The notes: generated by a model from the letters alone, not told the origin. Shown: positions 51,000 to 60,385, counted from the first letter of the stretch. The stretch: DNA of 64,000 nucleotides from Saccharicrinis sp963666825 (GCA_963666825.2 OY763044.2:1488001-1552000), one strand, 5' to 3'. A program made the numbers and translations.

Positions 51000-51181
51000 A
51001 AATTTATTGATAGTACAGGTATTGGGGTAATTATATCTGCATTAAAAACTGCAAGACAAAACAATATTAATTTTTATTTGTGTTGTGTTCAAAATGATGT
51101 AATGAGTCTTTTAAAGCTGATGAAGCTTGATAAAGTATTTGATTTGTATGCAAGTGAAAACTAAGAAAATAAGATATAAAT

Positions 51182-51217
51182 AAAAAAAGGTGATTCAATA
51201 TTGAATCACCTTTTTTT
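51182..51217. terminator. Perfect palindromic bidirectional terminator
   Basis: The 36-nt palindrome centres on AAGGTGATTCAATATTGAAT and ends in A7/T7 tracts on the two sides. It serves the broken STAS transcript on the plus strand and the bat operon on the minus strand. Confidence 0.92.
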
Positions 51218-51219
51218 AT

Positions 51220-51978
51220 TTATATTATTTCAACGGTTGAAATAGGAAGCCAACCATCATTTCCATCACTTATCTGAATTCTGTACCATTCTCCTACAGA
51301 CTCTAAAATCTTTACTTTGGTACCTTCATGTAATATAAATAGTTCTGTGCCGCTTATAGAAGGTGAACTTTTTATTGTGACTGAAGGTTCAAAAATAATG
51401 GCACTGTTTCTTTGGGTTAATAAATTTTTCTGTTTTGCAGAAAAACTAAAGGATATAACACATATGATTATTAATAGAATTCCTATGTAAAATGATATTT
51501 GTTTTAGTGCTCTTGATTTAGAATATAAGAATATACCTATTAATAACAATCCTATAGCAAATGAAGCTATTGATATTATTGCCCATGTATCTGATTTTGT
51601 TTTATTCCTGAAGCTCTTAAACCAGGATACTAAAAAGAATTCACCAACAGTTTCAAGCTTATCTGTAATTTGAGAATTGGCCATTTCTAAATTGTAAGCA
51701 ATATCTTTATCGTGAGGAAGTATAAGTTTAGCTCTCTCGTAATTTAAAATGGCCTTTGGTAATTTTCCTGCCTTATAATATGCGTTACCAAGATTGAAAT
51801 AAATTTCACCACTTTCCACTCCTGAATTCAAAATTTCTTCATAAGTAGTTATTGCTTCTTGGTAGTTCTGATTTTGAAAGAACTCATTTGCTTTTTCAAA
51901 TCTTGAATCTTTTTTGGCAAAAGAACTAGAAAAAGTAAGTGTAATTACTAATATGGAAAATATAAATCGTTTCATCAT
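51220..51978 (-). CDS. batE: BatE: TPR and SH3 domain protein
   Basis: 252 residues. After a signal sequence (FIFSILVITLTFSSSFA), two TPR units occupy about 25-100 (ANEFFQNQNYQEAITTYEEI, GNAYYKAGKLPKAILNYERA). Two TM helices follow at about 130-185, then a bacterial SH3 domain at the C-terminus (GTKVKILESVGEWYRIQISD). This is the usual BatE layout. Last gene of the moxR-bat operon, ending just before a strong terminator. Bat proteins are linked to aerotolerance and envelope stability in Bacteroides and spirochaetes. Confidence 0.93.
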   Translation of the reverse strand: MMKRFIFSILVITLTFSSSFAKKDSRFEKANEFFQNQNYQEAITTYEEILNSGVESGEIYFNLGNAYYKAGKLPKAILNYERAKLILPHDKDIAYNLEMANSQITDKLETVGEFFLVSWFKSFRNKTKSDTWAIISIASFAIGLLLIGIFLYSKSRALKQISFYIGILLIIICVISFSFSAKQKNLLTQRNSAIIFEPSVTIKSSPSISGTELFILHEGTKVKILESVGEWYRIQISDGNDGWLPISTVEII

Positions 51979-52016
51979 GTTTCAATTAAATATTACTTAA
52001 ACAAACTTATTCTTAA

Positions 52017-53840
52017 TTACCTTTTAATTTGATTATCAAGTTTGCTAATGTTATTTAAGGCTTTGTTATACAAGCTGTCCATTTGGGCTGTTTCTCCACT
52101 GGAAGGAGAAAAACGAGCAAATTCACAAGTATCTAAAATTTCCAGAAGTTCATCTTTAACCTCTTCAGAAACGCCTCTTTTAATAATTAATTCCACTGCT
52201 TTTTCTTTGCTTAATTCGCTTACAGGCAAGAATAACTTGTCGCTTAAATAACTATATAATGCTTTTAATACCTCCTCATAAAAAGCTTCATGATTATTTT
52301 CTTTAAGATAAACAGAAGATTTTTTCAGACGTTTAGTTGCCATTTTGTTGGCTTTTTTATTCTTAACAAGATGAATGTTCGCATTTTCATGCATTTTCTT
52401 CTTATTGAAGAAGTAAACAATGATAAAGATGATTATAGGAATTATATAACCCAGGTAAAATAATAAAGATCCAAATAAGAATGTTCCTTTATCTTTTAAG
52501 CTCAGATTCTCTGTTTTAATAAATCTAATATCCTTACCAATAAACTGAACATCTTCTCTGTTTACACTTGATGGAATATAAGTTGTACCATTAGGCTCTT
52601 CACTACCTTTTTCTACTTCAATGTTAATTGGATCTGATTTTAAACTAATAAACTTACCTTGTTTAGGATTGAAGTAAGTAAATACTAATGGATCAATAGT
52701 ATAGCTACCTGAATACCTTGGAATAATCAAGTATTCAAAGCTTTTTGACCCTTTCATCCCTGAAACAGTGTTTGTAAAGTTGTTTTTTGTGGTTGGATCA
52801 AAAGTATCAAAGTCCTTAGAAAAATTAAATTCAGGAATAGACATAAGTTTATGATTTCCTGTACCAGAAACTACTGCTTTAATTGTTATTCCATCATTAA
52901 CTTTTGCTTCATTTTGTGAACAAGTAACATTTAGACTTAAATCTCCAACAGCTCCGGAAAAACTGGATGGTATTGGTGCTGGAAATGGTTTAACATTAAT
53001 TGTTAATGGTTTTGATGATACGCGTTTTTTAACCATACGGTAATTGTTATCAAAAAAATCATCAAATATGCTCGTAGACCTTCTGTTTATACGTTGTTTA
53101 ATCAGAAACTCTATTTCTGTAGCATCAATAGTTTGTTGGCCACTTTTTTGAGCATATAATACTTTTCTTTCAAGTGTGCCAACTCTGTATTGCTTATTGT
53201 TTACAAACTCGTAAGTCCATTGAATGTTATTTCCATCCTCAATATCCTGAACAATGAAATTCCTATAATCAGGATGTTTGATATCAGATATATTATCAAG
53301 GTTTATTCTGGTATATATTTTTGTTGTTAAAACAAGAGGCTCTCCTTGATATATACTTGATTTATTATTTGATACTGTAATAAATAAATCATCTTTAGAA
53401 AAAGAATTACTGCTATCACTCTCCTGATTTTGACTTTGTTGAGTTGTGGCTCCACCTTCGTTTTTTACGACTTCAATACTTAAACTGTTACTTTCGACCT
53501 TTTTGCCATCGACAGTTATCTGTGCCGGAGCCAAAGTATATTTACCTGGTTTATCACATTTTAATATGTATGTATAGGTGTACTCCTTACTTCTGGTTAT
53601 TTTTCCATTTATTATTTGAGTACTGGAACTAGTCATTATACTAGGTCCCATTAACACAGTAAAATCGTTTAATTGAGGTAATCTTAAGTCTTCACCTTCC
53701 TCATTAACACTGTATATTAATTGAAATTTTTCACCAGAAAGAACTGCGCCTTTAGCTTGAGCTTTAAACTCAACATCCTGAGCGAGCAGAGTAGAAGAAA
53801 ATATTGCAATTAATAAAGTGAATAATATAGAGCGTTTCAT
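52017..53840 (-). CDS. batD: BatD: oxygen-tolerance envelope protein
   Basis: 607 residues from ATG 53840, where the signal peptide MKRSILFTLLIAIFSSTLLAQ begins; an upstream GTG in frame adds nine residues before it. The large extracytoplasmic beta-rich region contains repeated Ig-like modules (YSVNEEGEDLRLPQLNDF and SGTGNHKLMSIPEF). One TM helix lies at about 470-490, followed by a cytoplasmic helical tail. The tail resembles that of the protein encoded at 56933 (SKEKAVELIIKRG...ILDTCEFARFSP). It is the standard BatD/DUF7507-like partner of BatA-C. Confidence 0.92.
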   Translation of the reverse strand: MKRSILFTLLIAIFSSTLLAQDVEFKAQAKGAVLSGEKFQLIYSVNEEGEDLRLPQLNDFTVLMGPSIMTSSSTQIINGKITRSKEYTYTYILKCDKPGKYTLAPAQITVDGKKVESNSLSIEVVKNEGGATTQQSQNQESDSSNSFSKDDLFITVSNNKSSIYQGEPLVLTTKIYTRINLDNISDIKHPDYRNFIVQDIEDGNNIQWTYEFVNNKQYRVGTLERKVLYAQKSGQQTIDATEIEFLIKQRINRRSTSIFDDFFDNNYRMVKKRVSSKPLTINVKPFPAPIPSSFSGAVGDLSLNVTCSQNEAKVNDGITIKAVVSGTGNHKLMSIPEFNFSKDFDTFDPTTKNNFTNTVSGMKGSKSFEYLIIPRYSGSYTIDPLVFTYFNPKQGKFISLKSDPINIEVEKGSEEPNGTTYIPSSVNREDVQFIGKDIRFIKTENLSLKDKGTFLFGSLLFYLGYIIPIIIFIIVYFFNKKKMHENANIHLVKNKKANKMATKRLKKSSVYLKENNHEAFYEEVLKALYSYLSDKLFLPVSELSKEKAVELIIKRGVSEEVKDELLEILDTCEFARFSPSSGETAQMDSLYNKALNNISKLDNQIKR

Positions 53841-53894
53841 TTTTCTATAATTTTTTATTTTAGCCACAAAAGTAATATAAATACTTACTAATAG

Positions 53895-54836
53895 TTACCA
53901 GTTCTTTTCAATGTTTCCAGCAGGATTACCTTTTACTTTTTTCATTTTCTCCTGCAACTCCTTTTCATCCTGATTAAGAGCATTTAAAATGCGTTGAGCA
54001 TCTTCTTTTGAAATATTGTCATTTTGTGGTTTACTATCCTGGCTATCTGGTGTACCATCGTTGTTAGAATCTGTATCTCTGTAATCAGGTGTTCCATCTC
54101 CATCTGTATCTTTCGGTTCACTTGGATTTTCACCTGCTTCCTCTTTATCCGGTTTGCCATCATTATCCGAGTCTTGATCTTTGTAATCAGGAATTCCATC
54201 TTTATCAGTATCCTGATTTGGATTTTGTTTACCTTGATTATCTTGTTGTTCTTTTTCATCAGGTATACCATCTCCATCAGAATCTTGCTGTTGCTGATCT
54301 TGATTTTGTTTGTCTTGCTGATCTTTGTTTTGTTGATCTTTATCTTTATCCTGATTTTGTTTGTCTTTATTTTGATCCTGATTCTTCTTATCCTGTTCTT
54401 GTTGTTGCTTCATTTTTTGAGCAACAATTAAATTATAACGTGTCTCGTCATCTAAAGGATTGTTTTTTAACGCCGTTTTATATGAATTTATTGCATTATC
54501 AATATCCTTTTTTGCCAGATAACTATTTCCAATATTGTGATTAATTATTGCTTTTTGTTCCTTAGTTAATTTATCTTGATTAATACTCTTAAACTGATTT
54601 AATGCTTCTTCGTATTTTTCTTGTTTGTAATAAGCGTCACCTAAGTTAAATTCAGCTTCAAAGGAGCTTTGTCCTTCTTTTAAATTATCTAATGCTTTTT
54701 TATATTCAATTTCTGATTCAATATATTTCTCATTAGAAAACTCTTTGTTTCCATTACGAATAAACTTTCGTTCCTTTTGTGCGGAAACAACAGTTACGCC
54801 TATAAATAGTATTAAAATTGATATTATATATCTCAT
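53895..54836 (-). CDS. batC: BatC: TPR protein with thrombospondin type-3 repeats
   Basis: 313 residues. Signal peptide to A19, TPR units at about 24-140, a low-complexity Q/K/D/N stretch at 145-184, then calcium-binding thrombospondin type-3 repeats at about 185-270 (DSDGDGIPDEKE, DTDKDGIPDYKD, DTDGDGTPDYRD, DSNNDGTPDSQD). A helical tail ends in W313. TPR plus a charged tract is usual for BatC; the added TSP3 block is notable. It overlaps batB by 4 nt (54833-54836), indicating translational coupling. Confidence 0.92.
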   Translation of the reverse strand: MRYIISILILFIGVTVVSAQKERKFIRNGNKEFSNEKYIESEIEYKKALDNLKEGQSSFEAEFNLGDAYYKQEKYEEALNQFKSINQDKLTKEQKAIINHNIGNSYLAKKDIDNAINSYKTALKNNPLDDETRYNLIVAQKMKQQQEQDKKNQDQNKDKQNQDKDKDQQNKDQQDKQNQDQQQQDSDGDGIPDEKEQQDNQGKQNPNQDTDKDGIPDYKDQDSDNDGKPDKEEAGENPSEPKDTDGDGTPDYRDTDSNNDGTPDSQDSKPQNDNISKEDAQRILNALNQDEKELQEKMKKVKGNPAGNIEKNW

Positions 54837-55879
54837 TTTGCGTCCTCCTTATTTTCCTCAAAAAGATTGATGTTTTTAAAGTATTTATTTTTGCGTTCAA
54901 GAATAATGAAATCTATTAACAAAAACAGTAAAGCTAATAAAGCAACATATTGAAACTGATGATCGTAGTCGGTATATATCTTTGCATCCATTTCTGTTTT
55001 TTCCAGCTTTGATAAATGATCAACTAAATCATTAATACCCTTCCTGATATTATTCGCAGAAATAAACTCTCCATCACCATTCTTAGCAATTTCAATAAGC
55101 ATGTCTTCATTTAACTTTGAAATAACAACGTTTCCTTCGCGGTCTTTCATAAAGTTGTTGTTGTTACTTCCTGGAACTGGTATAGGTGAACCTTTGGGTA
55201 AACCCATTCCAACTGTATATACTTTAATTCCTTTTTCAACTGCAGCTTTTGCGGCAGCAACGGCATCGTCTTCGTGGTTTTCACCATCAGTGATAACAAT
55301 AATTGCCCTGTTAATATCTTCCTGAGAACTAAAAGATTTTATACCTCGTTCAATAGCTGCACCAATTGCAGTACCTTGAGTAGGGATAATTCCTGTATTA
55401 ATTGTAGATATAAACATCTTTGCAGATGGGTAGTCAGTTGTAATAGGTAATTGCGTATAGGCTTGTCCTGCAAAAACTATTAATCCAACTTTGTCGTTTT
55501 GTAATTTGTCAACCAATTGGTAAATAGCTCTTTTTGCTCTGTCTAGTCTGCTCGGCTGAATATCCTGGGCATTCATACTGTTCGATACATCTAGAGCGAT
55601 CATTATTTCAATACCCTTGCGTTTAACCGTTTCTAACTTTGATCCAAACTGAGGTCCTGCAATTGTAATTATTAAAAAAACAATTACTAATAGCATAATA
55701 TAAAACTTAACAACAGGTCTTACTGCAGAAGCATTGGGCATAAGCGATTCCAATAATTCTGGATTACCGAATCGTTGTAAAGCTTTCTTTCTTCTTTTTC
55801 CAATAATTAAGCTTAGAAAGGCTAATATTGGAACTATAATTAATAAATACAGATATTCTGGATTTTCAAATCTAAACAT
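54833..55879 (-). CDS. batB: BatB: membrane-anchored VWA-domain protein
   Basis: 348 residues. Two N-terminal TM helices (about 9-26 and 59-77), a von Willebrand A domain with MIDAS motif DVSNSMNAQD and the threonine in ITDGENHEDD, and a C-terminal TM near 318-336. The domain faces the periplasm between helices. BatB is a paralogue of BatA in the same operon and is thought to assemble with it. It is translationally coupled to batC. Confidence 0.94.
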   Translation of the reverse strand: MFRFENPEYLYLLIIVPILAFLSLIIGKRRKKALQRFGNPELLESLMPNASAVRPVVKFYIMLLVIVFLIITIAGPQFGSKLETVKRKGIEIMIALDVSNSMNAQDIQPSRLDRAKRAIYQLVDKLQNDKVGLIVFAGQAYTQLPITTDYPSAKMFISTINTGIIPTQGTAIGAAIERGIKSFSSQEDINRAIIVITDGENHEDDAVAAAKAAVEKGIKVYTVGMGLPKGSPIPVPGSNNNNFMKDREGNVVISKLNEDMLIEIAKNGDGEFISANNIRKGINDLVDHLSKLEKTEMDAKIYTDYDHQFQYVALLALLFLLIDFIILERKNKYFKNINLFEENKEDAK

Positions 55880-55904
55880 GATTTCTAATATAATTTAAAT
55901 TATA

Positions 55905-56897
55905 CTAAGGAAGATTTCTAAGAACAGTTGACTTAATAAAAACTTCCGCAATAATAAAAAGAGCGGCCAAAATTGCAAAAATCAGGTATTCTTCAGAACG
56001 CTTTGTGTATTCTTTAACCTCAATTTTTGTTTTTTCCATCTGATCAATCTCTTCATATATGTGCTTTAAGCTGTTTTTATCAACAGCTCTAAAATATTGA
56101 CCTCCTGTTGTCTCTGCAATCTCTTTCATCATGTCTTCGTCAATCTTAACTTCTTCTTCAACATAACGTGTACCATAAGGTGTTTGAACAGGAATTTGTG
56201 CGACTCCTTTTGATCCTACACCAATAGTATATACTCTGATTCCGAAAGTTTTAGCTATTTCTGCAGCTGTTAAAGGTGCTACCTCGCCACGATTGTTAAC
56301 ACCGTCAGTTAATAATATAACTACTTTGGATTTTGCTTTACTATCCTTAATTCTGTTAACAGCAGTTGCTAAACCAAGTCCAATTGCAGTTCCATCTTCA
56401 ACCATTCGTGTTTTAATATCGTGAGTAAGATTAATTAAGGTGGCCTTGTCTGTAGTTAAAGGACATTGAGTAAAACTTTCCCCTGCAAAAATTACTAAAC
56501 CAATTTTATCATTTGGTCTTGCTGCCATAAACTCAGTGGCTACATCTTTTGCAGCTTCAAGTCTGTTTGGTTTAAAATCCAAAGCTTCCATACTGGAGGA
56601 AATATCCAGTGTCATAACAATATCAATTCCTTCTGTAACTACATCTCTTGAACTATTTGTAGACTGTGGCCTGGCTAATACTATAACAATAAAAATTATG
56701 GCAATTGACCGTAAAACAATAGGTGTGTGTCTTAAATACACCTTCCACGATACAGGAGCTTTTTCAAATCCCTTTAGTGATGATATTTGTAACGAAGCTT
56801 GTGCGCTTTTTTGTTTCCAAATATACCAGGCTATCATAGGTAATAATACCAACAATAAATAAAAGAAATTTGGATGTAAAAAGGTTATGCTACTCAT
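55905..56897 (-). CDS. batA: BatA: membrane-anchored VWA-domain protein
   Basis: 330 residues. N-terminal TM helices (about 8-25 and 55-74), a VWA domain with MIDAS DISSSMEALD and LLTDGVNNRG, and a C-terminal TM at about 305-323. Same layout as BatB. Part of the minus-strand moxR-DUF58-batA-E operon (35 nt after the preceding gene). MoxR/VWA pairs are thought to act as chaperone-adaptor systems for envelope complexes. Confidence 0.94.
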   Translation of the reverse strand: MSSITFLHPNFFYLLLVLLPMIAWYIWKQKSAQASLQISSLKGFEKAPVSWKVYLRHTPIVLRSIAIIFIVIVLARPQSTNSSRDVVTEGIDIVMTLDISSSMEALDFKPNRLEAAKDVATEFMAARPNDKIGLVIFAGESFTQCPLTTDKATLINLTHDIKTRMVEDGTAIGLGLATAVNRIKDSKAKSKVVILLTDGVNNRGEVAPLTAAEIAKTFGIRVYTIGVGSKGVAQIPVQTPYGTRYVEEEVKIDEDMMKEIAETTGGQYFRAVDKNSLKHIYEEIDQMEKTKIEVKEYTKRSEEYLIFAILAALFIIAEVFIKSTVLRNLP

Positions 56898-56932
56898 TTT
56901 TTAACTCATTATGCATTTGAAAATGCAGATTG

Positions 56933-57976
56933 TTACTCGTTAGAATTTTTATCTTTTTCTAACATTATTTCTTTTTCTTCATCTAATGATTTAATGATAT
57001 TTTCTTTGGTTTTTTCCACAAAGAAATAAGCATTCATTATCGTCATTGCATGTTCGTCAGGCAATGGTTCAAACTTTGCAAATTTCACTAAATCTGAGAG
57101 TTCAAGAATCTGATTTAAATGATCATAAACTTCTTTATCAATTTGACCTGATTTCTTTAATTCCGTTAGAATTTCAATTGAAGTTTGTTCTAATGCCGGA
57201 ATTGTATACCTGTTTTCAATATACTCTCGTAAAGTGTTAGAAACACTGGTGTAAAATTCCTTAATTTTATTGTTCTCCCACAACTTAGATGCTTTTATTT
57301 TGTCAAGCTCTCTAATGGCAATGACATGAGCAGGTTCGTCTGGTTTAGCTTTTATAAAGATATTGCCGGTTCCTTGCTTTTTCTTTTTATAGTACAAGTA
57401 TAACCAAATAGCTATAGCAATAACTAATAAGATACCTATTCCCAGATATATATACTCGATAATTTCAGACAATTTAAACGGTGAATCTTGTACCCCTTTT
57501 ATGTCAATAACACCTTTTTCAGGATTTACATCTTCAAAAGGATTTATAACATTTAAACTTAAAGGATCAGTATCAACTGTCTTTTTTAGTTCTCCGTCAA
57601 AAACCTCAAATTTAATGGGTGGTATATAGTGTAATCCACTGTCAAATGATGTAATTCTGTATAGTTGGGATAAAACAAGTCTGTCGTTATCAAGTTTAAT
57701 ACTGTCAATTTCTCCTTTTTCAACGATTTCAATGTTTTTAGTAATCGTATCATTGAAAACCGGAAAATTAATTTTCATTCCTTGAGGCTGACTAACTTCA
57801 ATTTTTAAATCAATTTGTCCTCCAATTAAAATCGTAGTAGAATCTAGCGTTGCTGATGCATTTACATTCTGAGCTTTAATCCCGAAAGAACATAAGAATG
57901 AAATACATACTACGATGAAGAGAGATCTTAAAATTGATTTATTGTATTTAAAGAAATCAATGTTTATTGAGTTCAT
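56933..57976 (-). CDS. Membrane protein of the bat operon (BatD-tail-like/DUF4381-type)
   Basis: 347 residues. A signal-type TM near 15-35, an extracytoplasmic beta domain (ATLDSTTILIGGQIDLKIEV), one TM at about 170-193, and a cytoplasmic helical domain (ELDKIKASKLWENNKIKEFY, SILTELKKSG, LSDLVKFAKFEPLP). The tail matches the end of BatD in pattern. Genes of this type regularly lie between the DUF58 gene and batA in Bacteroidota. The start overlaps the stop of the DUF58 gene by one base at 57976. No specific biochemical role is known. Confidence 0.82.
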   Translation of the reverse strand: MNSINIDFFKYNKSILRSLFIVVCISFLCSFGIKAQNVNASATLDSTTILIGGQIDLKIEVSQPQGMKINFPVFNDTITKNIEIVEKGEIDSIKLDNDRLVLSQLYRITSFDSGLHYIPPIKFEVFDGELKKTVDTDPLSLNVINPFEDVNPEKGVIDIKGVQDSPFKLSEIIEYIYLGIGILLVIAIAIWLYLYYKKKKQGTGNIFIKAKPDEPAHVIAIRELDKIKASKLWENNKIKEFYTSVSNTLREYIENRYTIPALEQTSIEILTELKKSGQIDKEVYDHLNQILELSDLVKFAKFEPLPDEHAMTIMNAYFFVEKTKENIIKSLDEEKEIMLEKDKNSNE

Positions 57977-58842
57977 TATATTCGTTTTTTAAATAAATAC
58001 ATAAGAGCCTTTACGTAATCTTCATCCGTCCTGATTGATGCATTATCAATACCACATTTTGTAAATATGGATTTTGTATTTTCATCATTTTCTATCCAAT
58101 GCTGTTTAAAAGCTTCTCTTACCTTACTGTTTGATGTATCAATCCACGAATAAGCTCCGCTTTCTGCATCCTTTAGTTTAATTAAACCAATTGAAGGCAT
58201 TTCAGTTTCTCTTTCGTCATATACTTTAAGAGCTACTATATCATGCTTTTGATTTGCAATTTTTAATGGATTTTCAAAATTTTCATCCATAAAATCTGAT
58301 ATGATAAAGCTTGTACAACGTTTTTTAATTGCGTTTGTCAAATACCTTAATGCTTCTCCAATGTTGGTAGTTCTGTTTTCCGGCGTAAAAGATATCAGTT
58401 GTCGAATAATATGTAATATGTGTTTTCTTCCTTTTTGTGGCGAAATGAATTTTTCTATTTTATCAGAAAAGAAGATAACTCCAATTTTATCATTGTTTTG
58501 GATAGCTGAAAATGCTAATACAGCTGCAATTTCTGTAATTACATTTTTTTTGTATTTAAATGAAGTTCCAAATTCTCTTGACCCCGAAACATCAATTAAT
58601 AACATTACTGTTAATTCCCTTTCTTCCTCAAAAACTTTTACATAGGGATGATTAAATCGCGCAGTTACATTCCAGTCAATGTTTCTGATATCATCACCAT
58701 ACTGATATTCCCTAACTTCACTAAAGGTCATACCCCTGCCTTTAAAGGCAGAATGGTATTCACCAGCAAAAATATTATTCGAAAGTCCTCTTGTTTTTAT
58801 CTCAATTTGACGGACTTTTTTTAACAGATCCGTTGTTTCCAT
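57976..58842 (-). CDS. DUF58 domain protein of the bat operon
   Basis: 288 residues, soluble. The DUF58 core is FSEVREYQYGDDIRNIDWNVTAR, followed by a VWA-like fold with MLLIDVSGSREFG as its MIDAS. It accompanies MoxR ATPases almost universally and may be a cytoplasmic client or adaptor. It lies 59 nt after moxR and overlaps the next gene, so the operon is tightly packed. Confidence 0.93.
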   Translation of the reverse strand: METTDLLKKVRQIEIKTRGLSNNIFAGEYHSAFKGRGMTFSEVREYQYGDDIRNIDWNVTARFNHPYVKVFEEERELTVMLLIDVSGSREFGTSFKYKKNVITEIAAVLAFSAIQNNDKIGVIFFSDKIEKFISPQKGRKHILHIIRQLISFTPENRTTNIGEALRYLTNAIKKRCTSFIISDFMDENFENPLKIANQKHDIVALKVYDERETEMPSIGLIKLKDAESGAYSWIDTSNSKVREAFKQHWIENDENTKSIFTKCGIDNASIRTDEDYVKALMYLFKKRI

Positions 58843-58901
58843 TTTCTTTTATTTATTGATTAATAAATTGGATATTAATCCAGCTTAACTCTAATAAAAG
58901 A

Positions 58902-59897
58902 CTATGGTACCTCAACAGTATTAAGAATATCGTTAATTACTTCAATTGAAGTTACATTGTTAGCTTCTGCTTCGTACGACAAACCAATACGGTGACGTAA
59001 TACATCATGACATACCGCTCTCACATCTTCTGGAATTACATATCCTCTTCTTTTAATAAAAGCATAAGCTTTTGCAGCCATCGATAAGCTAATACTTGCA
59101 CGAGGAGAACAACCATAGGATATCATTTCTTTGTATTTATCCAGATTGTATTTTTCAGGATATCTTGTTGCAAAAACAATATCTACAATGTATTTCTCTA
59201 TTTTCTCATCCATGTAAACATCTTTAACAACCTTTCTGGCTCTGATAATATCATCAGGCTTTAATATAGATGATGCTTTTGGGAATGATTGAGCTAAGTT
59301 ATGTCTGATAATCATTTGCTCTTCCTCTTTCTGTGGATAATCAATAACCAGTTTCAACATAAAACGGTCAACTTGAGCTTCAGGTAGAGGATAGGTACCT
59401 TCCTGTTCAATCGGGTTTTGAGTTGCCATTACTAAAAATGGTTCTTCCAGTTTATGTGTTGTGTCTCCAATGGTAACCTGACGTTCCTGCATTGCTTCTA
59501 ATAAAGCACTTTGAACTTTAGCAGGGGCACGGTTAATCTCATCAGCCAATACAAAATTTGTGAAGATAGGTCCTTTTTTAATAATGAATTCTTCGTTCTT
59601 TTGGCTGTAAATCATTGTACCTAAAAGGTCGGCAGGCAAAAGATCCGGAGTAAACTGTATTCTACTAAATTTTGCATCAACTATTGTTGCAAGAGTGTTG
59701 ATAGCTAATGTTTTTGCCAAACCAGGAACTCCTTCTAATAATATGTGCCCGTCACTTAATAATCCAATTAAAAGTCCTTCAACCAAATGTTTTTGACCAA
59801 CAATAACTTTATTCATTTCAATGGTTAGAAGGTCTACGAAAGAACTTTCGCTTTTAATTCTTTCATTTAACTCTCTTATATCTACAGATTGCTCCAT
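58902..59897 (-). CDS. moxR: MoxR family AAA+ ATPase
   Basis: 331 residues. Walker A GVPGLAKT (56-63), Walker B FVLADEINR, sensor 1 MATQNPIEQEGTYPLPEAQ, and arginine-finger/sensor 2 in the C-terminal helical lid (SYGCSPRASISLSMAAKAYA). MoxR ATPases remodel VWA-domain partners, here BatA, BatB and the DUF58 protein. It is the first gene of the operon. A perfect TAATTTTG -7 element lies at 59955-59948, giving a short leader of about 45 nt. Confidence 0.96.
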   Translation of the reverse strand: MEQSVDIRELNERIKSESSFVDLLTIEMNKVIVGQKHLVEGLLIGLLSDGHILLEGVPGLAKTLAINTLATIVDAKFSRIQFTPDLLPADLLGTMIYSQKNEEFIIKKGPIFTNFVLADEINRAPAKVQSALLEAMQERQVTIGDTTHKLEEPFLVMATQNPIEQEGTYPLPEAQVDRFMLKLVIDYPQKEEEQMIIRHNLAQSFPKASSILKPDDIIRARKVVKDVYMDEKIEKYIVDIVFATRYPEKYNLDKYKEMISYGCSPRASISLSMAAKAYAFIKRRGYVIPEDVRAVCHDVLRHRIGLSYEAEANNVTSIEVINDILNTVEVP

Positions 59898-59947
59898 TAG
59901 TTTTAATATTTCTTGTTAATATTATATTTTGTTTTTAATGAGGAATC

Positions 59948-59955
59948 CAAAATTA
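59948..59955 (-). promoter_or_regulatory. -7 element of the moxR-bat operon
   Basis: TAATTTTG on the minus strand, a perfect match to TAnnTTTG, about 51 nt upstream of the moxR start codon. Confidence 0.6.
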
Positions 59956-60184
59956 GCTTTTTAAAATACCGTCATGTAAACCTGAGTGTTAAATAATGTT
60001 AATGGAATTATGGAAGCCACTGTTAATTCTAAACTTTAACTATTCTTTAACTTTTTATTTTACCCATTTTAACGGATTGAACATTTATAAGAATTAAGAG
60101 TTATTTGAACATTGTTGTTCTGATTTTTAATGTAAATTCGAACAATGTTAAAAGGAAAATAGTATTGATTAAAAATTATAGTTT

Positions 60185-60379
60185 ATGTTTGAGGATAGAG
60201 ATTTTGTTTGTAAACATATGATGCTGAGAAAAGGTGAGTTGGTTCGTTTAATACATGAAAAAGGATTGAAGACGATGGATGATGTTCAGGATGAAACCAA
60301 TGCGGCAACAATTTGTGGTTCGTGTTATGCGGACCTGGAAGAGATTTTAGAAGAGGAACTAAAAAAAGAAAAAGAATAG
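60185..60379 (+). CDS. BFD-like [2Fe-2S] domain protein with CxH motif
   Basis: 64 residues, matching a free-standing BFD-like ferredoxin domain. The normal cluster ligands are CxC near the N-terminus and CxxC near residue 45. Here the second pair is intact (C44 and C47 in ICGSCYADLEE), but the first reads C9-K-H11. One ligand is therefore histidine, giving a possible three-Cys/one-His site. The helix GELVRLIHEKGLKTMDDVQDE lies between. It is a single-gene unit ending in a hairpin shared with queA. Its partner is unknown. Confidence 0.85.
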   Translation: MFEDRDFVCKHMMLRKGELVRLIHEKGLKTMDDVQDETNAATICGSCYADLEEILEEELKKEKE

Positions 60380-60385
60380 ATTTAT

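Larger units (their letters stand above)
50033..51007. repeat. 8-bp target-site duplication AAATTTAT
   Basis: AAATTTAT occurs at 50033-50040 and again at 51000-51007, immediately flanking the IS. A perfect 8-bp duplication indicates a recent transposition. Confidence 0.85.
49880..51164 (+). pseudogene. STAS-domain protein interrupted by IS1595-family element
   Basis: The 5' part (49880-50040) encodes MLEVKDNKDAIIVSI...VVLDLANIKFI. The 3' part (51008-51164) encodes DSTGIGVIISALKTARQNN and continues to YASEN, then TAA. Removing the insertion with one target duplication restores a continuous 105-residue STAS protein, with the junction reading KFIDSTGIG, whose Ser is the usual phosphorylation site of anti-sigma antagonists. 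In its present state the protein lacks the phosphorylation site and should be inactive. It was probably co-transcribed with the Hpt gene. Confidence 0.92.

Noticed and set aside
54024..54544. Plus-strand hydrophobic open frames over batC
   Set aside because: They are artefacts of the antisense of Q/D/N-rich codons in batC.
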